In this document: positions 39,626 to 47,210 of the stretch, piece after piece
Layout of the letters: every line of letters begins with the position of its first letter
Numbering within the stretch: position 1 is the stretch's first letter
IMG/VR virus record: IMGVR_UViG_3300044712_000966
Span: 1-48,372 of that record
Direction: 5' to 3' (one strand)
From: a virus
DNA length: 48,372 nucleotides
Notes under the pieces: model-generated
What the model was told of the DNA's origin: nothing
Databases searched by the model: none
What the model saw: only the letters and a program-made list of their open reading frames with translations
Position numbers and translations under genes: made by a program

Positions 39626-40719
39626 CGCACGGCTCCGGTTTCGAGTTGCTGATTGAGCCATTCGAGATACTGGCGCCTCATCCACTCGAATTGCCCGGGG
39701 TCCCAGTCGGACGGCTTGCTGACCTTCGCTCCGGGCCAGCGCGTCTTGGCCCAGTAGTCCGTCACGCGCGGATCGATGCTCTTCATCCAGTCGTCCATGG
39801 AGTCGTAGCGACCCAGGATGTTCATGTCGTCCGGATTGAAGGTGTGGAAGCTACGGCCGTCGGAGAGACGGTTCTCGAAGGTGGTGCCGATGATGTTGGC
39901 GCTGTTCCGGAGGGAAGTGGACGCGCGCTCGGACGGATCCCCGACGACAGTGAGCCGGCCGAGCGGAGTGTCGCGACCGCGCTGCCCGATCTTGAAGGTG
40001 AGTTCGTCCATGAGATCCATCCCGGTGTATGGATCGCCCGAATCTGGCTTGTATGCGCCCGGGAGGATGCGACCGGCCTTGAGTCGCCGCACGATGTCGG
40101 GCTGCTCTCCGAGATCCTTGTTGAGGTCGAGGTAGCCCTCGTCCGGAATCTTCACCACCATGAAGGAGCCCTGTTCGCCCTTCGGTAGATCCGCCGTGCG
40201 GTGGATATCCGCGAAGCGCGGGTCGTCGGTGGTGGCGTGGCCGAAGCCGTAATACTCGGCGTCGTCCGGGTGGAGGCGACGGCTGTCGAATCTGGTGAAG
40301 CCGGGATGCGGAGTCCCGTGGAAGGTGATCGGGCCCGCCATGTTGCCGAGGCCCTCCGTCACGTTGTCGAGAGCGAGCTGTGCGATCGCGCGCTTCCGAC
40401 CCTCCGCCTCGACGGAGTAGAGCCCGGGGTACTGGGCGTCCCGGTCGTTCCGGATGTGCTGGCGCTCCGCTTCATACGGCTCGCCGCCGGGAAGGGCAGA
40501 GCGGGCCGCCGCCAGCGCCGGATCAGCGACGTACTCGCCCAAGAGGCTCGGTCGGCCGCGCATCGCCGTCCGGAGGTCGTCCGCGACGGACGCTTCCGGA
40601 GGAGGCTGAAACATCTCCTGAAGCCGCGCGAGCGCGCGGGCGCGGAGCAGCTCGTCGGGCTCCAGAACGCTCTCGCCTGGAGCGTGCGAGGGCCAGAAGT
40701 CTGGGGTCGAGTCGGCCAT
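39622..40719 (-). CDS. ADP-ribosyltransferase-like protein beside portal
   Basis: 365 aa. Residues 131-215 match the phage ART-like pattern: ITFHGTPHPGFTRFD, GFGHATTDDPRFADIHR, SFMVVKIPDEGYLDLN, EQPDIVRRLKAG. In such domains H-G-T and the GFG-x-A-T-x-D segment hold NAD. A clear catalytic glutamate (possibly in MDLMDELTFKIG, about 234-245) is not proven. Proteins encoded beside portal are often packaged and injected; modification of host proteins after entry, as T4 Alt does, is an inference. Confidence 0.55.
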   Translation of the reverse strand: MADSTPDFWPSHAPGESVLEPDELLRARALARLQEMFQPPPEASVADDLRTAMRGRPSLLGEYVADPALAAARSALPGGEPYEAERQHIRNDRDAQYPGLYSVEAEGRKRAIAQLALDNVTEGLGNMAGPITFHGTPHPGFTRFDSRRLHPDDAEYYGFGHATTDDPRFADIHRTADLPKGEQGSFMVVKIPDEGYLDLNKDLGEQPDIVRRLKAGRILPGAYKPDSGDPYTGMDLMDELTFKIGQRGRDTPLGRLTVVGDPSERASTSLRNSANIIGTTFENRLSDGRSFHTFNPDDMNILGRYDSMDDWMKSIDPRVTDYWAKTRWPGAKVSKPSDWDPGQFEWMRRQYLEWLNQQLETGAVR

Positions 40720-40720
40720 G

Positions 40721-40927
40721 TCACATCCCCATCATTCCGCCGCCCATCCCTCCGCCCTTCTTCCGGGCGTTCGCGTTGCGGGCCTTGGCGGCAGAGGTGG
40801 CGACGTGATTGGGCAGGTTCGAGAAGTCGGTGGACTGATCGAACTCCTTCACCGTGGACTTCTTGATCTGGCCCTTCTTCGCCATCGCGTGAAACTTCCG
40901 GGACTGGGCCTTGCTCTTGTATGGCAT
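40721..40927 (-). CDS. Small basic protein with SKAQSRKFHAMA motif
   Basis: 68 aa. MPYKSKAQSRKFHAMAKKGQ, then a helix (TVKEFDQSTDF), LPNHV and a glycine/methionine-rich end (GGGMGGGMMGM) match a small family seen next to phage head genes. Its role is unknown; a DNA-bound virion component is possible. Coupled to RusA upstream and the ART-like gene downstream. Confidence 0.65.
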   Translation of the reverse strand: MPYKSKAQSRKFHAMAKKGQIKKSTVKEFDQSTDFSNLPNHVATSAAKARNANARKKGGGMGGGMMGM

Positions 40928-41265
40928 CAGAAAATCTCCACCTCTGTCCTCGGGTTCTCTCGATCCACGTCCTTCAGGACGTGGCACTGCACGATCTGCG
41001 AGTCGTCTTCGTAGGCGATTCCGTTGAGAGCGTCGGTGACGCACTTCGCGAGATTGTCCCAGTCGCATCGCTGCGCGTTCTCGCGGAAGAAGTGCAGGTT
41101 CATCCGGATCGGTCCGTTTTCCGGGCGAACACCGGCCTTCACCGCGCAGACGCGAACAGTTTCCTCGTGTTCCTGGGTGGTGCGCGGCGTGTACGAACGG
41201 CCGGTGCGCAGCACGCGGGCGCGCGCTTTTGGGATCGGATTGCCGGGAACGATGAACGCTCTCAT
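40927..41265 (-). CDS. rusA: RusA-like Holliday junction resolvase
   Basis: 112 aa, the usual RusA length. GNPIPKARARVLRTGRSYTP begins it, and CDWDNLAKCVTDALNGIAYEDDSQI (D68, D70, D78, D87, D88) is the metal-binding catalytic signature. Near terL it would resolve branched DNA before packaging. Coupled to neighbours by overlaps of start and stop codons. Confidence 0.8.
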   Translation of the reverse strand: MRAFIVPGNPIPKARARVLRTGRSYTPRTTQEHEETVRVCAVKAGVRPENGPIRMNLHFFRENAQRCDWDNLAKCVTDALNGIAYEDDSQIVQCHVLKDVDRENPRTEVEIF

Positions 41266-41495
41266 CCCCGATCCCCGATCTCGTTGAAGACGTTCTCGTA
41301 TCCGGGCTCGGTCTTCTTCTTCGGCGGCGGTGGTGACTCCAGCTTCTTCGCGCCGATCGCGTAATCGGTGAAGGAGCGGCTCGCGAGGAGCCGGCCCAGT
41401 TCACGAACGGTGGACTGTAGCCGCCAGTTCGCGATGAGCAGGGCAAGCGAAATGAGGCCAAGCGCCAGGGCGCACGGGAAGTGCTCAAAAGGCAT
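41262..41495 (-). CDS. Small membrane-anchored protein overlapping terL
   Basis: 77 aa. A hydrophobic N-terminal segment (LALGLISLALLIA, residues 10-22) is followed by a helical region (NWRLQSTVRELGRLLASRSF) and a proline-rich tail. It overlaps the end of terL by 11 nt. It might be a spanin-like or superinfection protein; no family recognised. Confidence 0.5.
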   Translation of the reverse strand: MPFEHFPCALALGLISLALLIANWRLQSTVRELGRLLASRSFTDYAIGAKKLESPPPPKKKTEPGYENVFNEIGDRG

Positions 41496-43374
41496 ACGGG
41501 TCGTAGTGCTTTCGCTTCGAGGGGTCGCGGGGCTTCGGGTGGAGGGCGTCGAACTTCTCGGCTTCCTTCTTCCGGACGACGCGCAGCGCGCCGCCTTTCA
41601 GGTGGAGCTGGAGCGCGATCGCGACGGACATGATCTCGTCGTCGTGCTTGCCTGCGAGCGCCTGGGGCCGGGCGTGCCTGTTCCCGTCGTTGCCGGTCTC
41701 GACCAGACGGAACGTGCGGGCCTCGTCGTAGAAGTCCGCCGCCGGCATCTCGAAGCCGAGATTCCGGATCTCCATCTCCAGGGTGTCGAGCATCGGGCGC
41801 CGATTCAGCGCCGTGGTGCGCCAGCCGATGAAATTGCGCATCGGCTCGTCCAGATTCACGATGTCGCGCTCGTACCACATGCGCCGGTAGCCCTGGCGGC
41901 GCAGCGCCATGTTGGCCGCGATCCCCGGGCCGTTCTGCTCGATGCCGACGAGCGCCTCGTTGAAGAACCAGCCCAGCTCCGCGCAGGCGACGCCGAACTG
42001 GTCCGGTTCGAGCGAGCGAGTCTTCAGCCGCGCCACGAACCGCTGATTGCTCCGACGGAAGACCCAGGCGATCGAGTTGTCGCCGTGCGAAAGGCCCTCG
42101 GCCACGTCGCCGCCGATCACGTAGTCCTCGCCGGCGATCGGCAGCTCCCACATTTGGAGCGAGCCGAAGCGGTTGTTCGTGAAGCGGACAGTGGGCGGGT
42201 AGACCTTGACGGAATCTTCGGTCAGCTTCTCGCGTTGTATGTCACCGATGAACGCCGGCGAGCGGGGTCCCTTCTGCGACTCCTTCAGCCGCTTCAGTCC
42301 CTCGGGCAGGAAGAAGTGGGAGCCGGAAGCGACGAACGCCTCCTCCGGATCGATCGGGTACTCTTGGCGGAAAACGTCCTCGGGGTGCATCCCGGGGCGG
42401 ATCATTTCCGGGCTGGCAATCATGATCCGACGCCACTTCACCTGTTCGAGCGTGAGGTGGAACTTCTCCGCCATCTCCTGCTCTTCCTTGGTCTGCCACT
42501 CCCAGTGATCGCGCTCCTCGGGCGAGACGTAGGAGACATTCCGCGGATCGTCGTGCCACCCTAGGAAGACCGGAACCCAGTCGTTCCTGCCGAGAACGGC
42601 ATCGACCCAGGTGGACTCGAAGAGATTGCCGGTGCCGTTGGCGGTGGACTCCCAGATCATCAGGGAGTCGGGCGCCTTCGTGACGGCGATACCGAGACCG
42701 GCCGCGACGTGGGGCGAGGTGTAGTAGGCGACCTCGGCGCAGTGGGCGGCCTGGAGGGTAAGGGATCGGCCGACGCCCTTACCCTCGGCGGTCTCCACGA
42801 GGAAGTTGGACTTCAGGCCAGGGCGGACGTGGCGCGTGCGCTTGTCCGGGTTCGCGAACCGGAGCGCCCTCTCGTTGGAGGCCGCAATCTCGGGCATGAG
42901 CCCTGGGATCTGGTGACGGCGATCCGTGTCGTAGAACGTCTGCGACATGCGGAAAATCTCGCCGGCGGTGTCCTTGTCGTGGGCGACGCAGATCCCGTTC
43001 ACGTTTTCGCGGGTCGAGGTCTTCCAGTAGACGAGCGCCTCACACAGGGTCGAGATTCCCTGGCGGCGGCTCTTCAGGACGATGATCCGGACCGGCTTCC
43101 CCGCGGCCTCCAGCTCCTTCACCTTGCCGACGACGGTGCGCTGGCCGGGATTGAGGATGAACGGGACGAGCGTCCCACCCTCGATTGGTGAAACCGAGAG
43201 CGCCCACTCGATGAAGAACTCGGGGTCGTAGTAGAGCTGCGAGAACAGCTCTTCGATCTCGGCCGGCGCCTTGGTATCCGCGGCGCGAGCTGCTTGCTCC
43301 AGGCGGACGTGGCGGTCCCGCAGGCGCGCGTGGGCCTGGGCGCGCTTCGACCGCTCAGTGGACTTGCCGGTCAC
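41485..43374 (-). CDS. terL: Large terminase subunit
   Basis: 629 aa. Walker A-like LKSRRQGIST (about 100-109), Walker B-type HCAEVAYY (about 211-218), coupling motif IWESTANGTGN (240-250), and nuclease motifs YVIGGDVAEG with D-N-S downstream and HDDEIMSVA near the C-terminus are all present. It pumps and cuts DNA during packaging. GTG 43374 is the start; a TCGACA promoter with operator half GGAAGC lies just upstream. The terS gene is separated from it by about 4.6 kb of small genes. Confidence 0.9.
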   Translation of the reverse strand: MTGKSTERSKRAQAHARLRDRHVRLEQAARAADTKAPAEIEELFSQLYYDPEFFIEWALSVSPIEGGTLVPFILNPGQRTVVGKVKELEAAGKPVRIIVLKSRRQGISTLCEALVYWKTSTRENVNGICVAHDKDTAGEIFRMSQTFYDTDRRHQIPGLMPEIAASNERALRFANPDKRTRHVRPGLKSNFLVETAEGKGVGRSLTLQAAHCAEVAYYTSPHVAAGLGIAVTKAPDSLMIWESTANGTGNLFESTWVDAVLGRNDWVPVFLGWHDDPRNVSYVSPEERDHWEWQTKEEQEMAEKFHLTLEQVKWRRIMIASPEMIRPGMHPEDVFRQEYPIDPEEAFVASGSHFFLPEGLKRLKESQKGPRSPAFIGDIQREKLTEDSVKVYPPTVRFTNNRFGSLQMWELPIAGEDYVIGGDVAEGLSHGDNSIAWVFRRSNQRFVARLKTRSLEPDQFGVACAELGWFFNEALVGIEQNGPGIAANMALRRQGYRRMWYERDIVNLDEPMRNFIGWRTTALNRRPMLDTLEMEIRNLGFEMPAADFYDEARTFRLVETGNDGNRHARPQALAGKHDDEIMSVAIALQLHLKGGALRVVRKKEAEKFDALHPKPRDPSKRKHYDPYAF

Positions 43375-43384
43375 GAGGCAAGAT

Positions 43385-43410
43385 GGTAGCGGGTGCTTCC
43401 GGCTTGTCGA
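43385..43410 (-). promoter_or_regulatory. Promoter with degenerate operator before terL
   Basis: On the minus strand TCGACA (43410-43405) is followed by GGAAGC-ACCC-GCTACC (43400-43385), one mismatch from the GGAAGC-N4-GCTTCC palindrome. The -10 candidate (ACCATC, 17 bp downstream) is poor. Transcription would begin very close to GTG 43374. A GC-rich stem (GCGCCG at 43424, CGGCGC ending 43443) lies between the preceding gene and this site. Confidence 0.45.
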
Positions 43411-43477
43411 GGTCCGGGGGTTTGCGCCGGAAAGGGGCGGCGCTTCTTAACGGGCACCCCCGGTGGCCCGGGTCGGC

Positions 43478-43798
43478 CTAGCCGAAGCGGCCAACCAGCT
43501 TCAGGAACTCTTCCTTGATCCGTGACTCGACCCGCTCACGCTGCCGCGGGTTCATCTTCGCGAGCCGCGGCTCCATCTTCGCGGCGCGCGCGGCGAGCCG
43601 GTCGAAGTCACACTGCTTTCGATGGGCCTTGCGCAGCTCGGGGGTCACGAACGAGATGAAGCATTTCGGGCAGATGTAGCCGGCCGTCTCCAGCGGAGGT
43701 TTCAGCACGGAGGCCCGTACCGGATCGAGTCTCTTGTAGGTGATCCGCTCGATCATTTTCGGGAAGCGACTGCGGAACGCGAAGCGAACCCTCATCAT
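43478..43798 (-). CDS. Zinc-finger-like protein
   Basis: 106 aa. CPKCFISFVTPELRKAHRKQC (C-x2-C...H-x3-C) is a C2HC-type zinc finger at about residues 43-64. The N-terminus is basic and the C-terminus helical and charged (RQRERVESRIKEEFLKLVG). The tandem ATG start at 43798/43795 overlaps the upstream stop (TGATG). Function unknown, perhaps DNA binding. Confidence 0.6.
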   Translation of the reverse strand: MMRVRFAFRSRFPKMIERITYKRLDPVRASVLKPPLETAGYICPKCFISFVTPELRKAHRKQCDFDRLAARAAKMEPRLAKMNPRQRERVESRIKEEFLKLVGRFG

Positions 43799-44214
43799 CA
43801 GAAGCACCCCTCGTCGCCGGGCTCCTCGGCCAGCCGCGCCAGCTCGCGGAGAACCTCGTCCCAGGTCTGGAGCCGCTTCACCTGGGGGAGCGTGTAGAAG
43901 ATCGGCGTCCGGCCGGCGTCGTCACCGAGCACGAGAACCGGGATCCGGCGAGTCGCGAGAGCCGCGCCCACCTCCACGAAGAGCCCCTGGCCTCCCGGGT
44001 GATGGAAGACGAGCAGCACGTCGGCCCGCAGCACACCTTCGAGGTCGTCGGCGGCGCACGTCTGGAGGTAGCGGGTACGATTCTCGCCCTCCAGGCCCTC
44101 GTCGCTCTCGTTCGTCCAGTTGTGCGTGACCTGATAGCCGAGGCACTTCAGGATCCGGATGTGCTCCCCGATGACGCCGCGTTGCTCCCACTTTCCCGCC
44201 ACGTAAATCTTCAC
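43798..44214 (-). CDS. Nucleoside 2-deoxyribosyltransferase-like protein
   Basis: 138 aa. KIYVAGKWEQR at the start, an aspartate in the D-x-x-x-x-x-R-A-D-V-L-L-V segment (D56, D65) and GLFVEVGAALAT with E81 match nucleoside 2-deoxyribosyltransferases, where the glutamate is the nucleophile. It exchanges bases on deoxynucleosides, or in some relatives removes them. GTG 44214 overlaps the upstream stop. It is one of several nucleotide enzymes in this segment. Confidence 0.7.
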   Translation of the reverse strand: MKIYVAGKWEQRGVIGEHIRILKCLGYQVTHNWTNESDEGLEGENRTRYLQTCAADDLEGVLRADVLLVFHHPGGQGLFVEVGAALATRRIPVLVLGDDAGRTPIFYTLPQVKRLQTWDEVLRELARLAEEPGDEGCF

Positions 44215-44471
44215 GATTCGTCTTCCTGTTCTCGAGATTTCGGAAACGTCAGGACCCGCCACTTCCCCCAAGGCTGAAAGCGGCCGGGATGCATCTCTTC
44301 GTTCAGCTCTGCGGCCTTGTGCTTCGCGAAGCCTTCACAGTCGAAGATGAAGGCCCCGATCTTGCGCAGCTCCTTCCGGTCGGAAGCGTCTATTTCCAGA
44401 GGGAGCACGCCAATCCTGTTGTCCGAGACGAGCGTGAAGTAGCCGCGCCGTCCCGGACGAATCATTTCCAT
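44211..44471 (-). CDS. Hypothetical protein
   Basis: 86 aa; beta-rich first half (GYFTLVSDNRIGVLPLEIDA), then helical (EGFAKHKAAELNEEMHPGRF). Coupled to the deoxyribosyltransferase gene by GTGA. Family not recognised. Confidence 0.5.
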   Translation of the reverse strand: MEMIRPGRRGYFTLVSDNRIGVLPLEIDASDRKELRKIGAFIFDCEGFAKHKAAELNEEMHPGRFQPWGKWRVLTFPKSREQEDES

Positions 44472-44473
44472 CG

Positions 44474-44677
44474 TCAGAGGGCGCCGTCCTTTCGCGCTTC
44501 CGCGTACATGCAGCTCTCGCAGTAGAGGTGCTTGTCGGCGGGGCGAAACGCCAGGACGTAGAAGTCCTGCCAGAGCGTACAGCGCGCGACTTTGCCGCAG
44601 CCGTTGCAGCGGCAGAGCCGATTCGCCCAGTTGAGCCCCTCATCCATCGTGACGACTTCTTCGGTCTGCGCGGTCAT
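44474..44677 (-). CDS. Small zinc-binding protein
   Basis: 67 aa. LCRCNGCGKVARCTL (C-x-C-x2-C-x4-C) and YCESCMYAEAR provide four to six cysteine ligands. The start at 44677 overlaps the upstream stop (ATGA). It belongs to a run of small cysteine-rich proteins here; target unknown. Confidence 0.55.
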   Translation of the reverse strand: MTAQTEEVVTMDEGLNWANRLCRCNGCGKVARCTLWQDFYVLAFRPADKHLYCESCMYAEARKDGAL

Positions 44678-44868
44678 GTGCGGCAACTCGGGCAGATCAC
44701 CCAACCGTCGATCTGGGTGGAGGGGGGAACGACTCTGCGCGGTAGCCATCGGTACTGACCGTCGGTGAAGGAGCGCAGCCGCAGGCAGATGGCGCACTGG
44801 ACGAAGGCGTTGTCGTGCGGTGGCTCGGGGGTGAGCGGAACCAGCGTCCTGCCGGTGCAGTCCTTCAT
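44674..44868 (-). CDS. Small zinc-ribbon protein
   Basis: 64 aa. VQCAICLRLRSF and VICPSCRT supply two cysteine pairs; the middle is basic and aromatic (FTDGQYRWLPRRVV). Coupled at both ends by ATGA overlaps. Function unknown. Confidence 0.55.
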   Translation of the reverse strand: MKDCTGRTLVPLTPEPPHDNAFVQCAICLRLRSFTDGQYRWLPRRVVPPSTQIDGWVICPSCRT

Positions 44869-45071
44869 GCGAGCCCCTTCTGCTCCGCGATCCATTTCGT
44901 GATCGTCAGCACGCCGGCTTCGCCCTTCTCCAGTTTCACCTCGGAGGCGTCGGCGTCGATCTGGCTCTTCGGGATCCAGATATCCTCGCCATCCGTCTCC
45001 ACGAGAACCGCCCTCTCCGACACCCGCTTGACCACCACGTCGATGGTTACGGTTTCGTCGTCCGACCGCAT
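44865..45071 (-). CDS. Hypothetical protein, beta-rich
   Basis: 68 aa. VTIDVVVKRVSERAVLVETD and DIWIPKSQIDADASEVKLEK suggest a small beta-barrel fold similar to OB folds, ending VLTITKWIAEQKGLA. A single-stranded nucleic-acid role is possible but unproven. Confidence 0.5.
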   Translation of the reverse strand: MRSDDETVTIDVVVKRVSERAVLVETDGEDIWIPKSQIDADASEVKLEKGEAGVLTITKWIAEQKGLA

Positions 45072-45072
45072 G

Positions 45073-45315
45073 TCACTTGCCTCTCCGTGAATCGCACACG
45101 TCCTCGATGAAACGGAGCGCCATGGCGCCGATCTGGACGGCCTCCTTGCGCATCTTCGCGAAGCTCCGCTCGTCGGTTTGCAGCTTCACCTCGTCCCACA
45201 GATCGTCCACCTCCTCCGCGAGGACTGCGAACCCCTCGTGAGGCGAGTGGAAGGAGTCGGGATGCTTCCCGCGGGCCCTGACCAGCTCGGCCGCGATGTC
45301 CTCGATTGCGCTCAT
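45073..45315 (-). CDS. MazG-like nucleotide pyrophosphohydrolase-like protein
   Basis: 80 aa. FHSPHEGFAVLAEEVDDLWDEVK (E-E-x-x-x-L and D-E-V) followed by FAKMRKEAVQIGAMALRFIED matches small phage MazG-like proteins, which act on nucleoside triphosphates. The second metal motif is partial, so activity is uncertain. ATG 45315 follows a promoter and operator so closely (45320-45351) that the transcript is probably leaderless. Confidence 0.6.
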   Translation of the reverse strand: MSAIEDIAAELVRARGKHPDSFHSPHEGFAVLAEEVDDLWDEVKLQTDERSFAKMRKEAVQIGAMALRFIEDVCDSRRGK

Positions 45316-45319
45316 TGCC

Positions 45320-45351
45320 GGAAGCTAATGCTTCCACCTACGACCTGTCAA
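45320..45351 (-). promoter_or_regulatory. Leftward promoter with 16-bp operator (second identical copy)
   Basis: TTGACA (45351-45346), 16 bp, then ATTAGC within GGAAGC-ATTA-GCTTCC (45335-45320), the same 16 bp as at 12151-12166, 33 kb away. The predicted start is about one base before the start codon at 45315. Confidence 0.65.
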
Positions 45352-45541
45352 ACGTCACACACGGGCACTGGACGCACCCGGCCCCTATCCGGTGCTGGTG
45401 TCGAAGGTGTCCGCAGGCGCAGCGGTCGCGGAGCCGGCACTCGGCGTCGTGGAGTCTTCGGGGGGCGCGGAAGGTGCAGTGATTTGAGCCGCACGAACAG
45501 CGCGGGTCATGGAATTCTGCCGCGTAGTAGCCATCAGCCAT
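45338..45541 (-). CDS. Cysteine-rich zinc protein
   Basis: 67 aa. CSCGSNHCTF, then CACGHLRHQH and CVQCPCVTF: about nine cysteines plus histidines, a strong zinc-binding pattern also found in other small phage proteins. The start lies inside the overlapping upstream frame (45385-45624), and the ribosome binding site is weak. It could also be reached by frameshift from the overlapping frame. Confidence 0.5.
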   Translation of the reverse strand: MADGYYAAEFHDPRCSCGSNHCTFRAPRRLHDAECRLRDRCACGHLRHQHRIGAGCVQCPCVTFDRS

Positions 45542-45624
45542 GCAGATCGCTCGAAGCCGTAGTGTCGGAAGAAGTCGCACGCATGATCGAGGTCCACCGT
45601 TCCGCCGCAGAACTCGCACCTCAT
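45385..45624 (-). CDS. Overlapping small zinc-motif frame
   Basis: 79 aa. MRCEFCGGTVDLDHACDFFR has a C-x2-C...C motif, and the start is coupled to the upstream gene (ATGA). After about residue 32 the sequence becomes Thr/Ser/Ala-rich and overlaps the other frame (45338-45541), so probably only the first third is functional, or the two frames make one protein after a frameshift. Low certainty. Confidence 0.35.
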   Translation of the reverse strand: MRCEFCGGTVDLDHACDFFRHYGFERSAWLMATTRQNSMTRAVRAAQITAPSAPPEDSTTPSAGSATAAPADTFDTSTG

Positions 45625-45845
45625 CCAGCTCTCCGGTCTCCGCAGCGACCGCAGAACAGCGGCACCTCGCCGTACCAGCTCGCGGTGAAGTGCCCGCAGC
45701 CGGCGCGGACGTTCTGCGGCAGGGGAGGAAGGCGGCGCGTCCGCTTCCAGCGCAGTAACCCGCGCCAGAGATTCGGGAAGGCCCCGTAGATGAGGACGAC
45801 CTCCGCCAGCACGAAGGCGAGCACGACCAGGGCGAGGTCGATCAC
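45621..45845 (-). CDS. Membrane protein with C-terminal zinc site
   Basis: 74 aa. One hydrophobic segment at about residues 3-22 (LALVVLAFVLAEVVLIYGAF) is followed by a basic region (LWRGLLRWKRTRRLPPL) and CGHFTAS...FCGRCG. It is coupled to both neighbours. Function unknown; superinfection control is one possibility for a small membrane protein in this position. Confidence 0.5.
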   Translation of the reverse strand: MIDLALVVLAFVLAEVVLIYGAFPNLWRGLLRWKRTRRLPPLPQNVRAGCGHFTASWYGEVPLFCGRCGDRRAG

Positions 45846-46324
45846 TTCAGCGCCTCCCGGGCCGCGTCGCAGGCCGCGCAGAAACCGGGGGCGTGCGGCT
45901 GGTACTCGGCCATCTTCAACTTCAGGGCGTCGCGCAGGCGGACGCGAACCTCCTCGCGGCCGTCCGCGAGCGCCCGGATCGCTTCGGTCTCTTCCCGGCA
46001 GGCGGCGGTCACGTTCGCGCTCGCTTCCGCGGCGGCCCGCGCGCCGGCCAGCTCCTTCGTCAGGGTCTCGACCTGGGCGAGTAGCTCCTTCCGTTCCTCG
46101 GCGTACTGGTTGTTCACGCGGAACAGGTGGTCCGAAGACGCCTGGGCCTGCTCCTGGCCGTTGCGGAAGGAGTCCCTTTCGGCCTCGACGGCAGTGAGCC
46201 GTGCGAGCGCCGATTCGTAGGAATCCGCGAGCGCGTGGAGGTTGTCGCTCCGGATGACTCCGCCGGAATTGTCGAAGCCCCGGACGACCGCCTTCACGGT
46301 CTCGATCTTCATTAGGTCGGTCAC
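45842..46324 (-). CDS. Coiled-coil protein
   Basis: 160 aa. Residues 35-135 are an almost uninterrupted coiled coil (ADSYESALARLTAVEAERDS; ERKELLAQVETLTKELAGAR), and the C-terminus FCAACDAAREALK holds a cysteine pair. Phage proteins with this shape are common in accessory regions; role unknown. GTG 46324 overlaps the upstream stop. Confidence 0.55.
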   Translation of the reverse strand: MTDLMKIETVKAVVRGFDNSGGVIRSDNLHALADSYESALARLTAVEAERDSFRNGQEQAQASSDHLFRVNNQYAEERKELLAQVETLTKELAGARAAAEASANVTAACREETEAIRALADGREEVRVRLRDALKLKMAEYQPHAPGFCAACDAAREALK

Positions 46325-46671
46325 TTCATCCTCCCGTCGGCGCGGAGCCCGGTGTTCGGGATGACCTGTACGCAGCGGTCATCCCACAGCTCGATCATCC
46401 CGTAGTCTTTCTCGTTGGTGATCGGGAGCCGCTGGCCGAGGTGTTCGGCGCACCAATCCTCGATCCTGGCGCGGACGGCGCGCTCCTCCTCGACGGTGGC
46501 GCTGACCTGATTGACGCGCGCCGTGAAGATCCGCACGTCCTTTCCCTCCGACAGCCACGTCTTCACGCGATCGACCATGATGGGGACGGGTTCCCCAATG
46601 TGCATCTCGCCCTGCCAGCCGTCGTATGCCGCCAGCGTGCCGTCGAGATCGACTCCGATCCATCCACTCAT
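46321..46671 (-). CDS. HAD-like phosphatase
   Basis: 116 aa. WIGVDLDGTLA (D8, D10) is HAD motif I; IFTAR (T50) is motif II; NEKDYGMIELWDDR (K88, D97, D98) covers motifs III and IV. Small HAD proteins of this type occur in many phages, with nucleotide or polynucleotide phosphates as suspected substrates. Coupled to the dNTP hydrolase upstream. Confidence 0.7.
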   Translation of the reverse strand: MSGWIGVDLDGTLAAYDGWQGEMHIGEPVPIMVDRVKTWLSEGKDVRIFTARVNQVSATVEEERAVRARIEDWCAEHLGQRLPITNEKDYGMIELWDDRCVQVIPNTGLRADGRMK

Positions 46672-47210
46672 GGTTTATCCTCGATCGTGTAGTGGTGCGG
46701 GTGCTTGTCCTTGTGCCGCTCGATCAGGCGGGCTACCTCGGGCGTCAGCTCCGCGAACATGGCTTCGAGGTCCACCGCGTCCGGCGGCCGGTCGTCGATG
46801 AAGTTCCGGCAGGCGATCGCGTCAATCAGGATCACGAGCGTCGCCAGCGCGTGCGCGAGGTGCGGGCGCCCCGAGTCCGGATCCATCTCGATCCCGCCCT
46901 CGAATTTGGCGAGGTGGCGTCGGCAGGCGTCGAGGTAGACGGAGACGCGGATCGGCGGACCCGGGGGCCGCCAGTTCCAGCGGCCGTACTTGAGCGCGCC
47001 GTCGAGCAGAGCGAGCGCACACTGCGCGATCGCGGTCTGGGGGACGAGCGAGAGCGGAAGCTTCATGCTGCCCAGCACGTCCTTCGGGTTCGGGATCGGC
47101 GGGGGCAGCGGCGGCTCGCGGAACACCATCCCGCCGGTGGGGCCGACAACGGGAGCTGCGTCCTGAATCGAGAGCGGACACTCCGGGCTGCCGCAGGAAC
47201 AGACGCTCAT
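46668..47210 (-). CDS. dATP/dGTP diphosphohydrolase-like protein (DUF5664)
   Basis: 180 aa. NPKDVLGSMKLPLSLVPQTA, then LLDGALKYGRWNWR, VSVYLDACRRHL and HLAHALATLVILID match the N-terminal domain of phage dATP/dGTP diphosphohydrolases. A cysteine-rich start (CSCGSPECPL) is unusual. It would hydrolyse dNTPs and so shape the nucleotide pool. No PurZ-like enzyme is visible, so a base-substitution pathway is not supported here. Confidence 0.65.
   Translation of the reverse strand: MSVCSCGSPECPLSIQDAAPVVGPTGGMVFREPPLPPPIPNPKDVLGSMKLPLSLVPQTAIAQCALALLDGALKYGRWNWRPPGPPIRVSVYLDACRRHLAKFEGGIEMDPDSGRPHLAHALATLVILIDAIACRNFIDDRPPDAVDLEAMFAELTPEVARLIERHKDKHPHHYTIEDKP

Noticed and set aside
40721-42151. 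476-codon minus frame ending at 40721
   Set aside because: Only the last 68 residues (from ATG 40927) make a sensible protein; the remainder shadows terL and rusA in another frame.
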